Below, piece by piece: positions 29,407 to 37,500 of a DNA stretch of 64,000 nucleotides. Made by a program: the position numbers and the translations under genes. The notes beneath the pieces were generated by a model that searched no databases, was not told where the DNA came from, and worked only from the letters and a program-made list of their open reading frames with translations. The DNA is taken from positions 1-64,000 of IMG/VR virus record IMGVR_UViG_3300042558_005069. One strand, given 5' to 3'. Origin of the DNA: a virus. Each line of letters starts with the position of its first letter. The first letter of the stretch is position 1.

Positions 29407-29421
29407 TTTGCCTCCTGGTAG

Positions 29422-29495
<74 letters not shown>

Positions 29496-29499
29496 GTAT

Positions 29500-29652
29500 T
29501 TATTTAATTTTGTACTCTTTGTAAAACAACTCAAGTGCTTGTCTAATAACGGAACTTTTAGCAAGTTTCATGTTTTGGGATGCTAGTTCCATCTTTCGAG
29601 CGCTTTCTCCAGAAAGGTAAACAACCAATCTCTCTGATTCTTTCTTACTCAT
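29500..29652 (-). CDS. ribbon-helix-helix (CopG-like) protein, 50 aa
   Basis: SKKESERLVVYLSGESARKM, then helix A and SSVIRQALELFYKEYK: strand, helix, helix, the layout of a dimeric RHH DNA-binding protein such as an antitoxin or repressor. GGAGGAGG precedes tandem ATGs at 29655 and 29652; the second has the better spacing. It overlaps 29645-29893 and ends 5 nt before the CAU tRNA. No toxin partner is apparent next to it. Confidence 0.8.
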   Translation of the reverse strand: MSKKESERLVVYLSGESARKMELASQNMKLAKSSVIRQALELFYKEYKIK

Positions 29653-29893
29653 CATTTACCTCCTCCGACCCGGTAGAACCCATAAATTTATTAGCAGCTG
29701 GAGTTCCAGGAGGGAAGCGCATCATTGATTTGCTCATGTCGGAGTAGGTAGGCAGGCGTGCTAATTCAAGCTCATGCTCTAGTTCGTGTATCTTCAGTTG
29801 AAGAGCAAGCACGTCTGGATAGTTGTCTATGGAACGTGGACATTCGTTGCACGTGTACTTTCCACCTGTGGTAAATGGTTTCCAATGTTTCAT
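29645..29893 (-). CDS. hypothetical protein, 82 aa
   Basis: An N-terminal YTCNECPRSID knuckle, then a helix with heptad-like leucines (LALQLKIHELEHELELARL) and a Gly/Pro-rich tail. Together these suggest a small zinc-plus-coiled-coil protein. Coupled by ATGA to 29890-30069 and overlapping the RHH gene by 8-11 nt. Confidence 0.7.
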   Translation of the reverse strand: MKHWKPFTTGGKYTCNECPRSIDNYPDVLALQLKIHELEHELELARLPTYSDMSKSMMRFPPGTPAANKFMGSTGSEEVNDE

Positions 29894-30069
29894 TTGTCAT
29901 ACTTTTCTATTATGTCTTGGATAATTGTATTTTCTTCATGCCTAGTCAATGGTATTCGTTCTGCATGATTGTGCAGTAAGCAGCTTTCGGATTCTCGATA
30001 CCAAGAAATGACATTGGGGATACTGACGTTAATGTTTTTCTTTTTTGATTTTACATTGCTGGTGTTCAT
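29890..30069 (-). CDS. hypothetical protein, 59 aa
   Basis: Starts MNTSNVKSKKKNINVSIPNV and continues with a Cys/His segment (SCLLHNHAERIPL) and a helix. ATG 30069 overlaps the previous stop as ATGA with GGGAAAAG ahead of it; a longer frame to 30126 is less likely because it would overlap its neighbour by 61 nt. Function unknown. Confidence 0.6.
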   Translation of the reverse strand: MNTSNVKSKKKNINVSIPNVISWYRESESCLLHNHAERIPLTRHEENTIIQDIIEKYDK

Positions 30070-30305
30070 CTTTTCCCATTCTTGCTTGTAGGAAGACCAT
30101 TGACGCATTTGTGGTTTTTGTACCACATTTCAACATGCCTCCAGTCTGGCCATCTGAAGGATGTTTTATTGCACGATGAGCATTGTCCTTTAAAGTTTCG
30201 ACCTTCGCTTAAATTTATTAAAATTGGTTTATCTACGGTAAAAATTTTAATCTCTGCATTTGTTTGTTTTTGAGAGAATAGTTTAACCATGTCTAGTTCA
30301 GGCAT
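30066..30305 (-). CDS. small zinc-finger-like protein, 79 aa
   Basis: Residues about 38-65 read NFKGQCSSCNKTSFRWPDWR then VEMWYKNHKC, a CxxC...H..C treble-clef-like site. AAAGGA stands about 9 nt before ATG 30305. It heads the coupled series of small genes down to 29500 and probably includes the CAU tRNA in its transcript. Confidence 0.7.
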   Translation of the reverse strand: MPELDMVKLFSQKQTNAEIKIFTVDKPILINLSEGRNFKGQCSSCNKTSFRWPDWRHVEMWYKNHKCVNGLPTSKNGKR

Positions 30306-30419
30306 TCATTCTTTCCTTTACGAATTGTTCTTATATCCGAACAAGCCTTTGTAGCAATTCATTATTCCGTTAACTTATAACTATTTGTGCGCTTTTTGAT
30401 GTTCGTTGAACCTTGGCAG

Positions 30420-30492
30420 TGGGCTAGACGGGAATTGAACCCGCGACCACCATTTTATAAGAATGGGGCTCTTACCACTGAGCTACTAGCCC
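30420..30492 (-). tRNA. tRNA-Ile (anticodon UAU)
   Basis: Acceptor GGGCTAG/CTAGCCC, D-arm AGCTCAGTGG, anticodon stem CCATT/AATGG with loop CTTATAA, T-loop GTTCAATTC, discriminator A, no CCA. The anticodon UAU reads AUA directly, without lysidine. This species is rare in bacteria. It begins 7 nt after the thioredoxin stop and is probably in the same transcript. Confidence 0.95.
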
Positions 30493-30499
30493 TAATGGA

Positions 30500-30889
30500 C
30501 TACAGCTCACGTATTCGTTGAATAGTAGACATGAGCTCCGACATATCTGCTTCGACATCTACTGGGATAGAGAGAGAGTTGGCGATCTTTATAAACATTT
30601 TTCTCTTGTTGAAACCGCCAGCTGTATCTATCTTGGAGGAAAACTCTCCATCCTTAAAGAGAAGAAGTGCAGGGATTGACCTAATGTCATATCGTTGTGC
30701 CAGTTCTGGGCTTTCGTCAACATTCAATTCGACAAATTTTAAAATACCAGAAAAATCAACGCTCAATTCGTCCAGTAGCGGTTTTATCATTTTACACGGG
30801 CCACACCAAGGAGCCCAAAAATCAACCAAAACTGGAAGTTCGGATGATTTAATGAATTCGTCAAAAATGTCTGTTGTTATGGATTGCAT
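30500..30889 (-). CDS. trxA: thioredoxin, 129 aa
   Basis: Classical fold order with VDFWAPWCGPCKM (active site C29-G-P-C32) and the cis-proline loop SIPALLLF. It reduces disulfides, and as a phage protein is the natural electron donor for the class II ribonucleotide reductase encoded at 53424. The C-terminal 20 residues (DMSELMSTIQRI) extend beyond the usual domain. Confidence 0.95.
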   Translation of the reverse strand: MQSITTDIFDEFIKSSELPVLVDFWAPWCGPCKMIKPLLDELSVDFSGILKFVELNVDESPELAQRYDIRSIPALLLFKDGEFSSKIDTAGGFNKRKMFIKIANSLSIPVDVEADMSELMSTIQRIREL

Positions 30890-30989
30890 TTAATCCTCTT
30901 TTGTCTGTTTTTTTATTTTGATAATATTAGCTTGATCTTAGCAATGGAAATGTTGTATTGCAACAGGATTACTAAATCATCTTCTGTAA

Positions 30990-31763
30990 TTATTTCCCGC
31001 CGTATATGGACCAGTTCCTAAGTCTTCCTGAGCTGTTTTCCATAATCCATTTGGCAACTTTTAGATTGCAGTCAACTTTAAGCAAAGCCTCAAGATCCCG
31101 ACGAAATGAACCCGTGTCAACTTTGCAGACTTCACGAACAATTCTAACCCATGACGAGTTTATTTGCACTAATCCGCTGTCCCATGTTCCGTTGTTATTA
31201 AGCGTGTAGGTCAGTTGACCTTTGCTGTTCCAACGAGCATTAACTGCTTTTGGGTTACATTTACTTTCTCTGTAGGCAATGTACGAGAACACCTCCACGG
31301 GGAGTCCGTATTCCTCGAACTTTGCTTCCCATTTTGGGCAGCGTAAAGTCTTATCGCTAGGGAAACGTGGACCCGTTGATGTTTTGTACACAACTGCTGG
31401 AACATGCTTGATAGACATGTCACGGGTAGACAAAGCATATATATGAGCATTTCGTGTCTTCGATCCGTAGTACCCGTCTACTTTCACGTTCCAAAGCAGA
31501 ATCTGAAGGTTTCTTACGGATTCGCTACGTTCGCCAAACCTGTACGTCTTCCTAAGCGCTGCCTGTATTTTCGCTTCTCTTGTTTGCGTTTCGAGGCTCG
31601 CAGGGGAAGCTGGTTTAGCTTTAAAGGAAACATCACTGGATGGTGTGAGCGCTGGTACGCTCATCACCGCCTTCCCGCTTTGAGTTGTTGCCGAAACGCT
31701 CGGCGTGGCAACTCCAAGTACTAGTGCGGATAATGCGGTGGCCCATACTGTGGTTTGTTTCAA
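30990..31763 (-). CDS. secreted lysozyme-like endolysin with PG-binding domain, 257 aa
   Basis: A signal peptide (TTVWATALSALVLGVATPSVSA at residues 4-25, written here in two parts: TTVWATALSALV and LGVATPSVSA) leads into a Pro/Ser linker, a PG_binding_1 repeat (FGERSESVRNLQILLW, about 76-110) and a C-terminal lytic domain with YRESKCNP (catalytic E166) and GLVQINSSW. The start at TTG 31763 is chosen because AGGA lies 6 nt before it and it gives a perfect signal peptide. It should cleave peptidoglycan glycan strands after Sec export, so a holin may be dispensable. Confidence 0.85.
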   Translation of the reverse strand: MKQTTVWATALSALVLGVATPSVSATTQSGKAVMSVPALTPSSDVSFKAKPASPASLETQTREAKIQAALRKTYRFGERSESVRNLQILLWNVKVDGYYGSKTRNAHIYALSTRDMSIKHVPAVVYKTSTGPRFPSDKTLRCPKWEAKFEEYGLPVEVFSYIAYRESKCNPKAVNARWNSKGQLTYTLNNNGTWDSGLVQINSSWVRIVREVCKVDTGSFRRDLEALLKVDCNLKVAKWIMENSSGRLRNWSIYGGK

Positions 31764-31944
31764 TGTTTTTCCTAACGTCGGCGGATATGACAATAAGCTT
31801 TTAGTAATAAGCTGATTTATTTATTGTGAGAACCCCCGCCAAGGGGTTGATCAATTATATCAAATATCAAGCGTTTGGCAACTTGAAGAACTTTTTTTGT
31901 GAAAAATCACAACATTCTCCTTATTTTAAGCCATTTCGTAAAAA

Positions 31945-32196
31945 TTATTTTTCAGGGTCAATCACCATTCCAGTAAAATATTCGGTTGGATCGTAGAGTT
32001 TGACAGAGGCCACAATTCGCTCAGGAGAGCTTTGCTCGATATCAAATTCTATTCCCATTGTCTCCATCATGTCGTCAACTATATCCTCAACGGCTCTTCT
32101 TGCATCGGGATTATCATATTCATTGAAAAAGGTAATCGCTTCTGTCATCTTGTCTGACAGTAGTAATCGTAAATCTGCTGATGATGTTTTGTCCAT
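31945..32196 (-). CDS. hypothetical acidic protein, 83 aa
   Basis: MDKTSSADLRLLLSDKMTEA and an acidic helix EDIVDDMMETMG followed by two strands. AGGATG is 6 nt before ATG 32196; an ATG three codons earlier is too close to that site. Divergent from ssb; its start overlaps the ssb promoter region, so the two genes may be reciprocally regulated. Function unknown. Confidence 0.7.
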   Translation of the reverse strand: MDKTSSADLRLLLSDKMTEAITFFNEYDNPDARRAVEDIVDDMMETMGIEFDIEQSSPERIVASVKLYDPTEYFTGMVIDPEK

Positions 32197-32198
32197 GG

Positions 32199-32227
32199 TT
32201 GACATCCTAGTACATCGTGTGTATGAT
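32199..32227 (+). promoter_or_regulatory. consensus promoter, TTGACA-N17-TATGAT
   Basis: The -35 is a perfect consensus hexamer and spacing is 17 bp; it drives ssb with a 30-nt leader. The strongest-looking promoter in the window. Confidence 0.9.
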
Positions 32228-32262
32228 TACTTCCTACGTAAACATTTAAGGAGATGGAAATA

Positions 32263-32763
32263 ATGAACTTAGCACCAATAACATTAATTGGGAACTTGAC
32301 TAGTGACCCAGAAATCACATTTACAAGCTCTGGGCAGGCACGTCTGGCTTTCTCGGTAGCAGTAAACCACATCTGGTACGACCAAAATCAGGAAAAGCAA
32401 GAGAAGCCTAGCTATTTTAACGTTGTTGCGTGGCGATACCTTGCAGACAACTCTGCTAGAACCTTGGAAAAAGGAATTGGAGTCGTAATTGTCGGCCGTT
32501 TGGAACAGCGTTCCTATGACGACAAAGAAGGCAATAAGCGCTCAGTTGTTGAGGTTATCGCAGAAGAAATAGGCATCGCAACAAAATCACTAGAGACCGT
32601 TACTCGGCGTACGGCAAAGGCTGGGGAAGGTGGTTCGCCACAAGGTGGTTCACCACGGTCAGCACAGCAGGGATCGGCGCAACGTCGTCAACGTCCAGCG
32701 ATGTCCGGGGTTGCTTCTCTCATAAAGACTGAAGAAGAAGTACCGAGCGGTGATCCGTTTTAG
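32263..32763 (+). CDS. ssb: single-stranded DNA-binding protein SSB, 166 aa
   Basis: An OB-fold (ITLIGNLTSDPEITFTSSGQ, FSVAVN, YFNVVAWR, GIGVVIVGRLEQRSY) with a Gly/Gln/Ser-rich linker and an acidic tail ending SGDPF that recruits partner proteins. AAGGAG is 9 nt before ATG 32263; an earlier ATG overlaps that site. Full length. Coats ssDNA during replication and repair. Confidence 0.96.
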   Translation: MNLAPITLIGNLTSDPEITFTSSGQARLAFSVAVNHIWYDQNQEKQEKPSYFNVVAWRYLADNSARTLEKGIGVVIVGRLEQRSYDDKEGNKRSVVEVIAEEIGIATKSLETVTRRTAKAGEGGSPQGGSPRSAQQGSAQRRQRPAMSGVASLIKTEEEVPSGDPF

Positions 32764-32785
32764 TAATAAATAAAATTTAAATATT

Positions 32786-32830
32786 AAAACGCTCGTCGTC
32801 TGTCCGAATCGTCAGATGACGAGCGTTTTT
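32786..32830 (+). terminator. intrinsic terminator after ssb
   Basis: AAAACGCTCGTC...TCTG pairs with CAGA...GACGAGCGTTTT (one bulged base per arm) and ends in a T-run. Confidence 0.92.
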
Positions 32831-32856
32831 TATTGTGTAAAAATATTTTTGAAAGG

Positions 32857-32886
32857 TTGTTATTTTAAAATCTGTGTTGGTAATAT
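32857..32886 (+). promoter_or_regulatory. promoter, TTGTTA-N18-TAATAT
   Basis: Boxes spaced 18 bp upstream of the gene at 32932, directly after the ssb terminator. Confidence 0.55.
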
Positions 32887-32931
32887 TCACTTGTACTTAC
32901 ACCTTCAATACTAAAATGCTAAGGAGAAAAA

Positions 32932-33207
32932 ATGACAGAGTACAGTAAACTCAAAGAAAAAGGAATGGGCAGGGGAAGGCCGAAACACACCGCAGAACAA
33001 AAGGCGGCTGCGGAAATAAAAAATCGCGCAAGAACCGAATCTCGCCGTCGTGCCGTTCTGGTGCTAGTGGATAGGCACAGGGAAGAATTTCAAGATATTT
33101 CAGATGTTGAATTCTTGGCTTGCGTTAAAGAAATCGAGGCCGCTATGAACAAAGGGCAGCAAGCGAGCGCTTCGCCAAAAAAGTCCAGCAAGAGTACGCG
33201 CAAATAA
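32932..33207 (+). CDS. basic AT-hook-like protein, 91 aa
   Basis: GMGRGRPKHTAEQKAAAEIK gives an AT-hook (GRGRPK) followed by a long Arg/Ala helix, with a Lys/Ser-rich tail. Likely a DNA-binding protein with minor-groove preference. AAGGAG lies 7 nt before ATG 32932. Monocistronic, between ssb and a leftward gene. Confidence 0.75.
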   Translation: MTEYSKLKEKGMGRGRPKHTAEQKAAAEIKNRARTESRRRAVLVLVDRHREEFQDISDVEFLACVKEIEAAMNKGQQASASPKKSSKSTRK

Positions 33208-33223
33208 CTAAAACAATCTAAAT

Positions 33224-33412
33224 CTATTCATTAATTGGCGGGGTCCCTATTTGGGTCTCGCCAATTTTTGCATCTAGTTGCCCTATGAGTTCATTCATGA
33301 CAAGTATTGCATCAAGTTGTTTTTCGAAGTCACGACGTTGCTTTGCATGAATTTTATTAATATCTTCAAGTTGATCTTCCATTGGCTTGCTGTCGTCCAT
33401 TGGCATAGGCAT
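33224..33412 (-). CDS. small helical protein, 62 aa
   Basis: MPMPMDDSKPMEDQLEDINK then a long acidic-basic helix ending in a Gly/Pro tail. ATG shares its first base with the previous stop (TAATG), implying translational coupling. Coiled-coil assembly or chaperone role is possible. Function unknown. Confidence 0.65.
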   Translation of the reverse strand: MPMPMDDSKPMEDQLEDINKIHAKQRRDFEKQLDAILVMNELIGQLDAKIGETQIGTPPINE

Positions 33413-33603
33413 TATATTTGGTCCCTTTGTTTAATTATTTTTTTACCGTTTTTTTTATGCGTTTTTGACTTTGATCTTCCGTACTCTATTTCTAGCCAAT
33501 CATCGAAATCTTCATATGCTCCAGGGGAGGTTTTAATGTATCGCTCATACTCTGCAAGAAGTTCGATATATTCTTCGTCTGTTTCGTCGAAATAGCTTCC
33601 CAC
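33412..33603 (-). CDS. hypothetical protein, 63 aa
   Basis: An acidic helical N-terminus (SYFDETDEEYIELLAEYERY) followed by a very basic C-terminus (KSKTHKKNGKKIIKQR). Lies 2 nt from the DUF5872 stop and overlaps the next gene by one base. Function unknown. Confidence 0.65.
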   Translation of the reverse strand: MGSYFDETDEEYIELLAEYERYIKTSPGAYEDFDDWLEIEYGRSKSKTHKKNGKKIIKQRDQI

Positions 33604-33605
33604 TT

Positions 33606-34100
33606 TTATTTCCTCACACTCCTTGAAGCCGACTCTGCAGCTCTTGTATTCTTTATGAATTGAGCTCCGGATCTACTCCCGAGAAGTTTTTTTCTATTTG
33701 TTGCTCGACGCTGAGCAGGAGTAAGGCGGCTCCAGGCTTTTGCTGGTAAATATCTTCTCGTTCCGCCCTTGCGAATAGCTGGCTTCCCGTCGCTTGTCGT
33801 CCATTTTTCTCGAGTCCATTTTTTCAATGATCGTTGAGTTTTCTTAACTCCACCCCTGTACCCGCCACCAGCTTTTCTGTACTCAATCGCTACAAGTTGA
33901 GCTTTTCTGGCTGACCACTGCCCAGGCTTCCCACCTTTAGACCCGGCCATAATGCGCTTCTTGATTCTTTCTCGCACTTCTGGTTTCGTATAAGACATTT
34001 TTGCAGACTTGACAATAAAATCCGGAGCATTATTTATAAAATCCGATGCTGACTGATCTACCCATGCTGGAGCATTCTCTGTCTGTGTTGTTTCACGCAC
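33606..34100 (-). CDS. DUF5872 protein, 164 aa
   Basis: The body reads KPEVRERIKKRIMAGSKGGK, PGQWSARKAQLVAIEYRKAG and, at the end, RYLPAKAWSRLTPAQRRATN: the DUF5872 signature, a strongly basic domain known from phages, giant viruses and some bacteria, of unknown function. GTG 34100 is chosen because AAAGGA is 8 nt upstream and because a longer frame would overlap the next gene by more than 130 nt. Confidence 0.8.
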   Translation of the reverse strand: MRETTQTENAPAWVDQSASDFINNAPDFIVKSAKMSYTKPEVRERIKKRIMAGSKGGKPGQWSARKAQLVAIEYRKAGGGYRGGVKKTQRSLKKWTREKWTTSDGKPAIRKGGTRRYLPAKAWSRLTPAQRRATNRKKLLGSRSGAQFIKNTRAAESASRSVRK

Positions 34101-34101
34101 T

Positions 34102-34350
34102 TTAGTTATCCTTTGATTTTTTTTCAAGTCGCTTAACTTCCGTATCCATAATGCTTCTGATGGATATAGGAAGAGCTTTGTACCAAACGTAATTTCGTTG
34201 TATCCTTTTAATTGACTCAAGCCTGGATTTTCCATTTTTAGGAATATTCATAATTTTTTGCAGAGAGTCCCAAGTCACGTCTCCTGGAATGTCAAGACCC
34301 CGATACTTGATCCAGTCTGAATTTTGTGGATTATTGTCTATGTTTATCAT
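34102..34350 (-). CDS. hypothetical protein, 82 aa
   Basis: An N-terminal WIKYRGLDIPGDVTWDSL and a basic C-terminal half (RIQRNYVWYKALP; VKRLEKKSKDN). One base separates its stop from the DUF5872 start. It may be a small DNA- or protein-binding factor. No family recognised. Confidence 0.65.
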   Translation of the reverse strand: MINIDNNPQNSDWIKYRGLDIPGDVTWDSLQKIMNIPKNGKSRLESIKRIQRNYVWYKALPISIRSIMDTEVKRLEKKSKDN

Positions 34351-34372
34351 ATAAATCTACAATCAGTTTACT

Positions 34373-34573
34373 CTAGTTTTTTACCGTGTTTTGCCAATCT
34401 GGTTCAATTAAGTCCCAGTTTGAGCGCATCAGTACATCGTCCATATCTACACTAATTTTTTTTCCATTCCCAAAGATTATGTGCCCAAATCTTTTCTTAC
34501 CAAAAACTGTATCGATTGTTTTATCGTAGTAAAGAGTATCTTTTCCTCTTTTGGCCACTAGGAGATTATTCAT
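34373..34573 (-). CDS. hypothetical protein, 66 aa
   Basis: Strand-rich basic protein (LLVAKRGKDTLYYDKTIDTV; GHIIFGNGKKISVDMDDVLM), possibly a small beta-barrel. AAAGGA about 7 nt before ATG 34573. First gene downstream of the giant 4564-residue reading frame, 19 nt away, and probably co-transcribed with it. Confidence 0.7.
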   Translation of the reverse strand: MNNLLVAKRGKDTLYYDKTIDTVFGKKRFGHIIFGNGKKISVDMDDVLMRSNWDLIEPDWQNTVKN

Positions 34574-34592
34574 TGTCGTCCTTTATTTGTTT

Positions 34593-37500
34593 TTACTCTA
34601 AAAAATTAGATTCGTCAATGTAGACGACTCCACTATTGTAATCTTGATCACTCAATGATATTTCCTCTTCAAATCTACGAACTGGCACCCCGAGTTTCTC
34701 TTGCATTTCAAGCTGTTGTTCTGCGGAAATCTCATCATCATCGCGCAGTAAGATGTAAGCAATGTCGTCTTTTGTAACCCCGCTTTTACCATTCCCTGGG
34801 TGAACTTGGGCCTCTATGTAGTCAACTGCTGTTTTAATTTCTCCACCAAATATGTCATCATCTAAGTCTATGTACTGATCAGACATTGCCCTCATTCCAA
34901 ATCCTGGAGCATTGAATGATGACGCAGATGCCATTGTCGAAAGTGAGTCAACCTCAGAAACGGTAGATCTAGAATTTACGCTCGGCTTAAGAACTACAAG
35001 GAACTGCCCATACCCTAAGCCTATGTCCTCCATCTCTTCACCTATTCCTCCGTAGGTTGCGAAACCGTATATCGGACGCAGGCGAGGCTCCATCGATGGA
35101 TGATAGCCGAACATCGATACTTCTTGAGCAGCCCTGTAGCCAGGGTCGTATGCACCATTTGATCTTCCTGCTTCAAATTGAGAAAGTATTCTTCGATCGT
35201 CTCCAGTGCCATCAAAAATTTCTTCTAGCGCGTCCATGTCAAGAGCAATGACCACTCTGTCCTCTTTGAATGGACCTCGGCGCATTGTTCCGAATGTTTT
35301 AGGAACAAAATCAGAATCTGTTAGCTGGAAGTAATAATCTGTAAGTCTTCTAGTCTGATTTATCATTTTTTCGATTAGTGACGATACTGTAACTCCCAAT
35401 TCTTTAGCTTCTCTTTCTGCCCATAGCGTGCGCGTTGCAATAGTTGTTGCACGCTGGAGTAGTCCATTGGCAATGATGTCAGCTTCAAATTCGCGCAAGT
35501 CTGAATACTTTCTTTGCAATATTTCAAGCATTTTAATTTTAGATATCAATAACTGGCGCCTGACTTCACCAGTTATATCTGGAGTCCGAACGGAGGCATA
35601 AGGGTGTATTTGATTGTATTTGAAGTAAAATTTAAAATCTTTATTATTCAACAGTTCATCGATTAGTTCACCCATGGATTCGCCTATCTCCGGGTCTATT
35701 GTCTCGTTGAGTAGCCAAGAAAGTGGTCTTCCTTCGTTTTTTGCCACCTCTAAAGAATTTGTTGGTTTTCTGAAATCAGCATCTACTGATTTCTTACCTT
35801 CTTCAAGACCTAATCCAGCAATCACTCTTGCATTTGTATTCTTTATATGACTGTATATTTCACCAGATTTAAATCGGTTACGCCCAGTGTTTTCTCGTTT
35901 CCCACTGCCTGAATACTCATCGCTACCGCTAGATAGTCTTGCTTCTGGAAGGTCGTATGTTCCCCAGTCAACGTCTCCTGATATGAATTTTCTTTCAATT
36001 TCGGCAAACTTGTCTGATAGCGCAGAGGGCCCATTGGGAAGTTCATGTATCTGAGTAACAATTGCTTTTCTTTTTTTGCCGAGGGTTACGATCTCGGACT
36101 CATTTAGGCACCCCATGCCGGTAAATGGGTTGGCTAGAATTTCCTCTATGGGAATATAGGTGAAATATATGTGTGGAACTTCTTCTTCTACTCCGGCCAT
36201 GCGTAAATCTGCAAAATCAAAAGCCGTATTTCGGTTAGTGGACCAAGATGAAATCGGTCTACTTTCAATCGAAGCCTCGAATAAGAGTGGTTCATTAGTT
36301 TCTGGAATTTTCGTTATTCTTCTAGAATCGTAACCGGATTGTTCTACTGTCATAAGTGATCCACGATAAGCCGGGACATGTGTGATGCCTTTTGACTTAT
36401 AGTATTCCTGCGTTGACTGATACATCGATGAAATAAACTCTTGCAATACTTGCGCTTGAGAAGGGGTCAACTCTGGCGCAGAATCATATTTTTGTGATCC
36501 GTTTGAGATGATGTCTTCTTCTGCCAAGGTACGAAGAAATCCAGGCTTACTTAACGATAAAGCAGAAGATTGAAAAAGATCGGCCGTGGTTGCTGAAGGC
36601 TTTACTTGCCATCCTACCGCTTCATCCAGAGAGAACATCCCCCTTGCTACATGCTGTATTGCTAAAGACACTGGGTTTTCGTCATTTGCTGATATTGACC
36701 ATGAACGAATTAGTTCGGAAACAATTTGTTCCTTTAGTATATTTTCAAAATCAGAACTATCTTTTGAAATAATGTCTTGACCGAAGTAGCTCTTTATGAA
36801 AGTTTCTTGGTCAATAAACCCCGACAAATAATACCTATTTTCAGAAAGCGGGAACGGGGTCCCCTTCAACGGCAGTTCCCCATCGACGAATGCTTCCCAG
36901 AATTGATCAGCTTTGATTTTTCCGGTTTTCACGTATTGGTAAAAACCTAAATTTAACGCACTTGTGAAGTTTGTATTGTACATGAGTGAACTAAGCTGCT
37001 CAAAAAACTTAGGAAATTTTTCGTAGTTTTCTACAATCGAATCCATTAACTTAACGTCAACTTCTTCAGGATTGCCAGAAATTGTAGAATAAATTTTTGT
37101 CATTGCTTCCGTTTGAAAGTCAAAATAAAACTTTTTATTTTCCCAGTAGTTTATTGTTTCTAGTTTAGACACAACACTGTAGATCTCTTCGTCTACCCTG
37201 TTTCTGTATTCGTCTTCGCCCATATCTATAATTGGCTGAACAAATATTTCATGCAGCTCTTTTCTTTTTTCTAGGGTCAGATCTGTTACTTCGTCTACTC
37301 TTGTTTTCTCATTAAATATTTGTCCATCGGTGATATTCAACAAGAATTTGCCTGTTCCGCCATCTTCTACGTCAACCAGTATCTCAACTACTCTCTGAAA
37401 AGAGTCACCGTCCGTGATGAAGGGGAGTCTATCAAAATCTCTTGGATCATCAGAAAGAAAGTTTTGAATTACTGGCTTAGCTCTTCCTTTTTCAACAAAA

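Noticed and set aside
29500-29893. Toxin-antitoxin pair (RHH protein with 29645-29893)
   Set aside because: The overlapping neighbour has a CxxC knuckle and coiled coil but no toxin signature, and the RHH gene is downstream of it; too little to claim a TA module.
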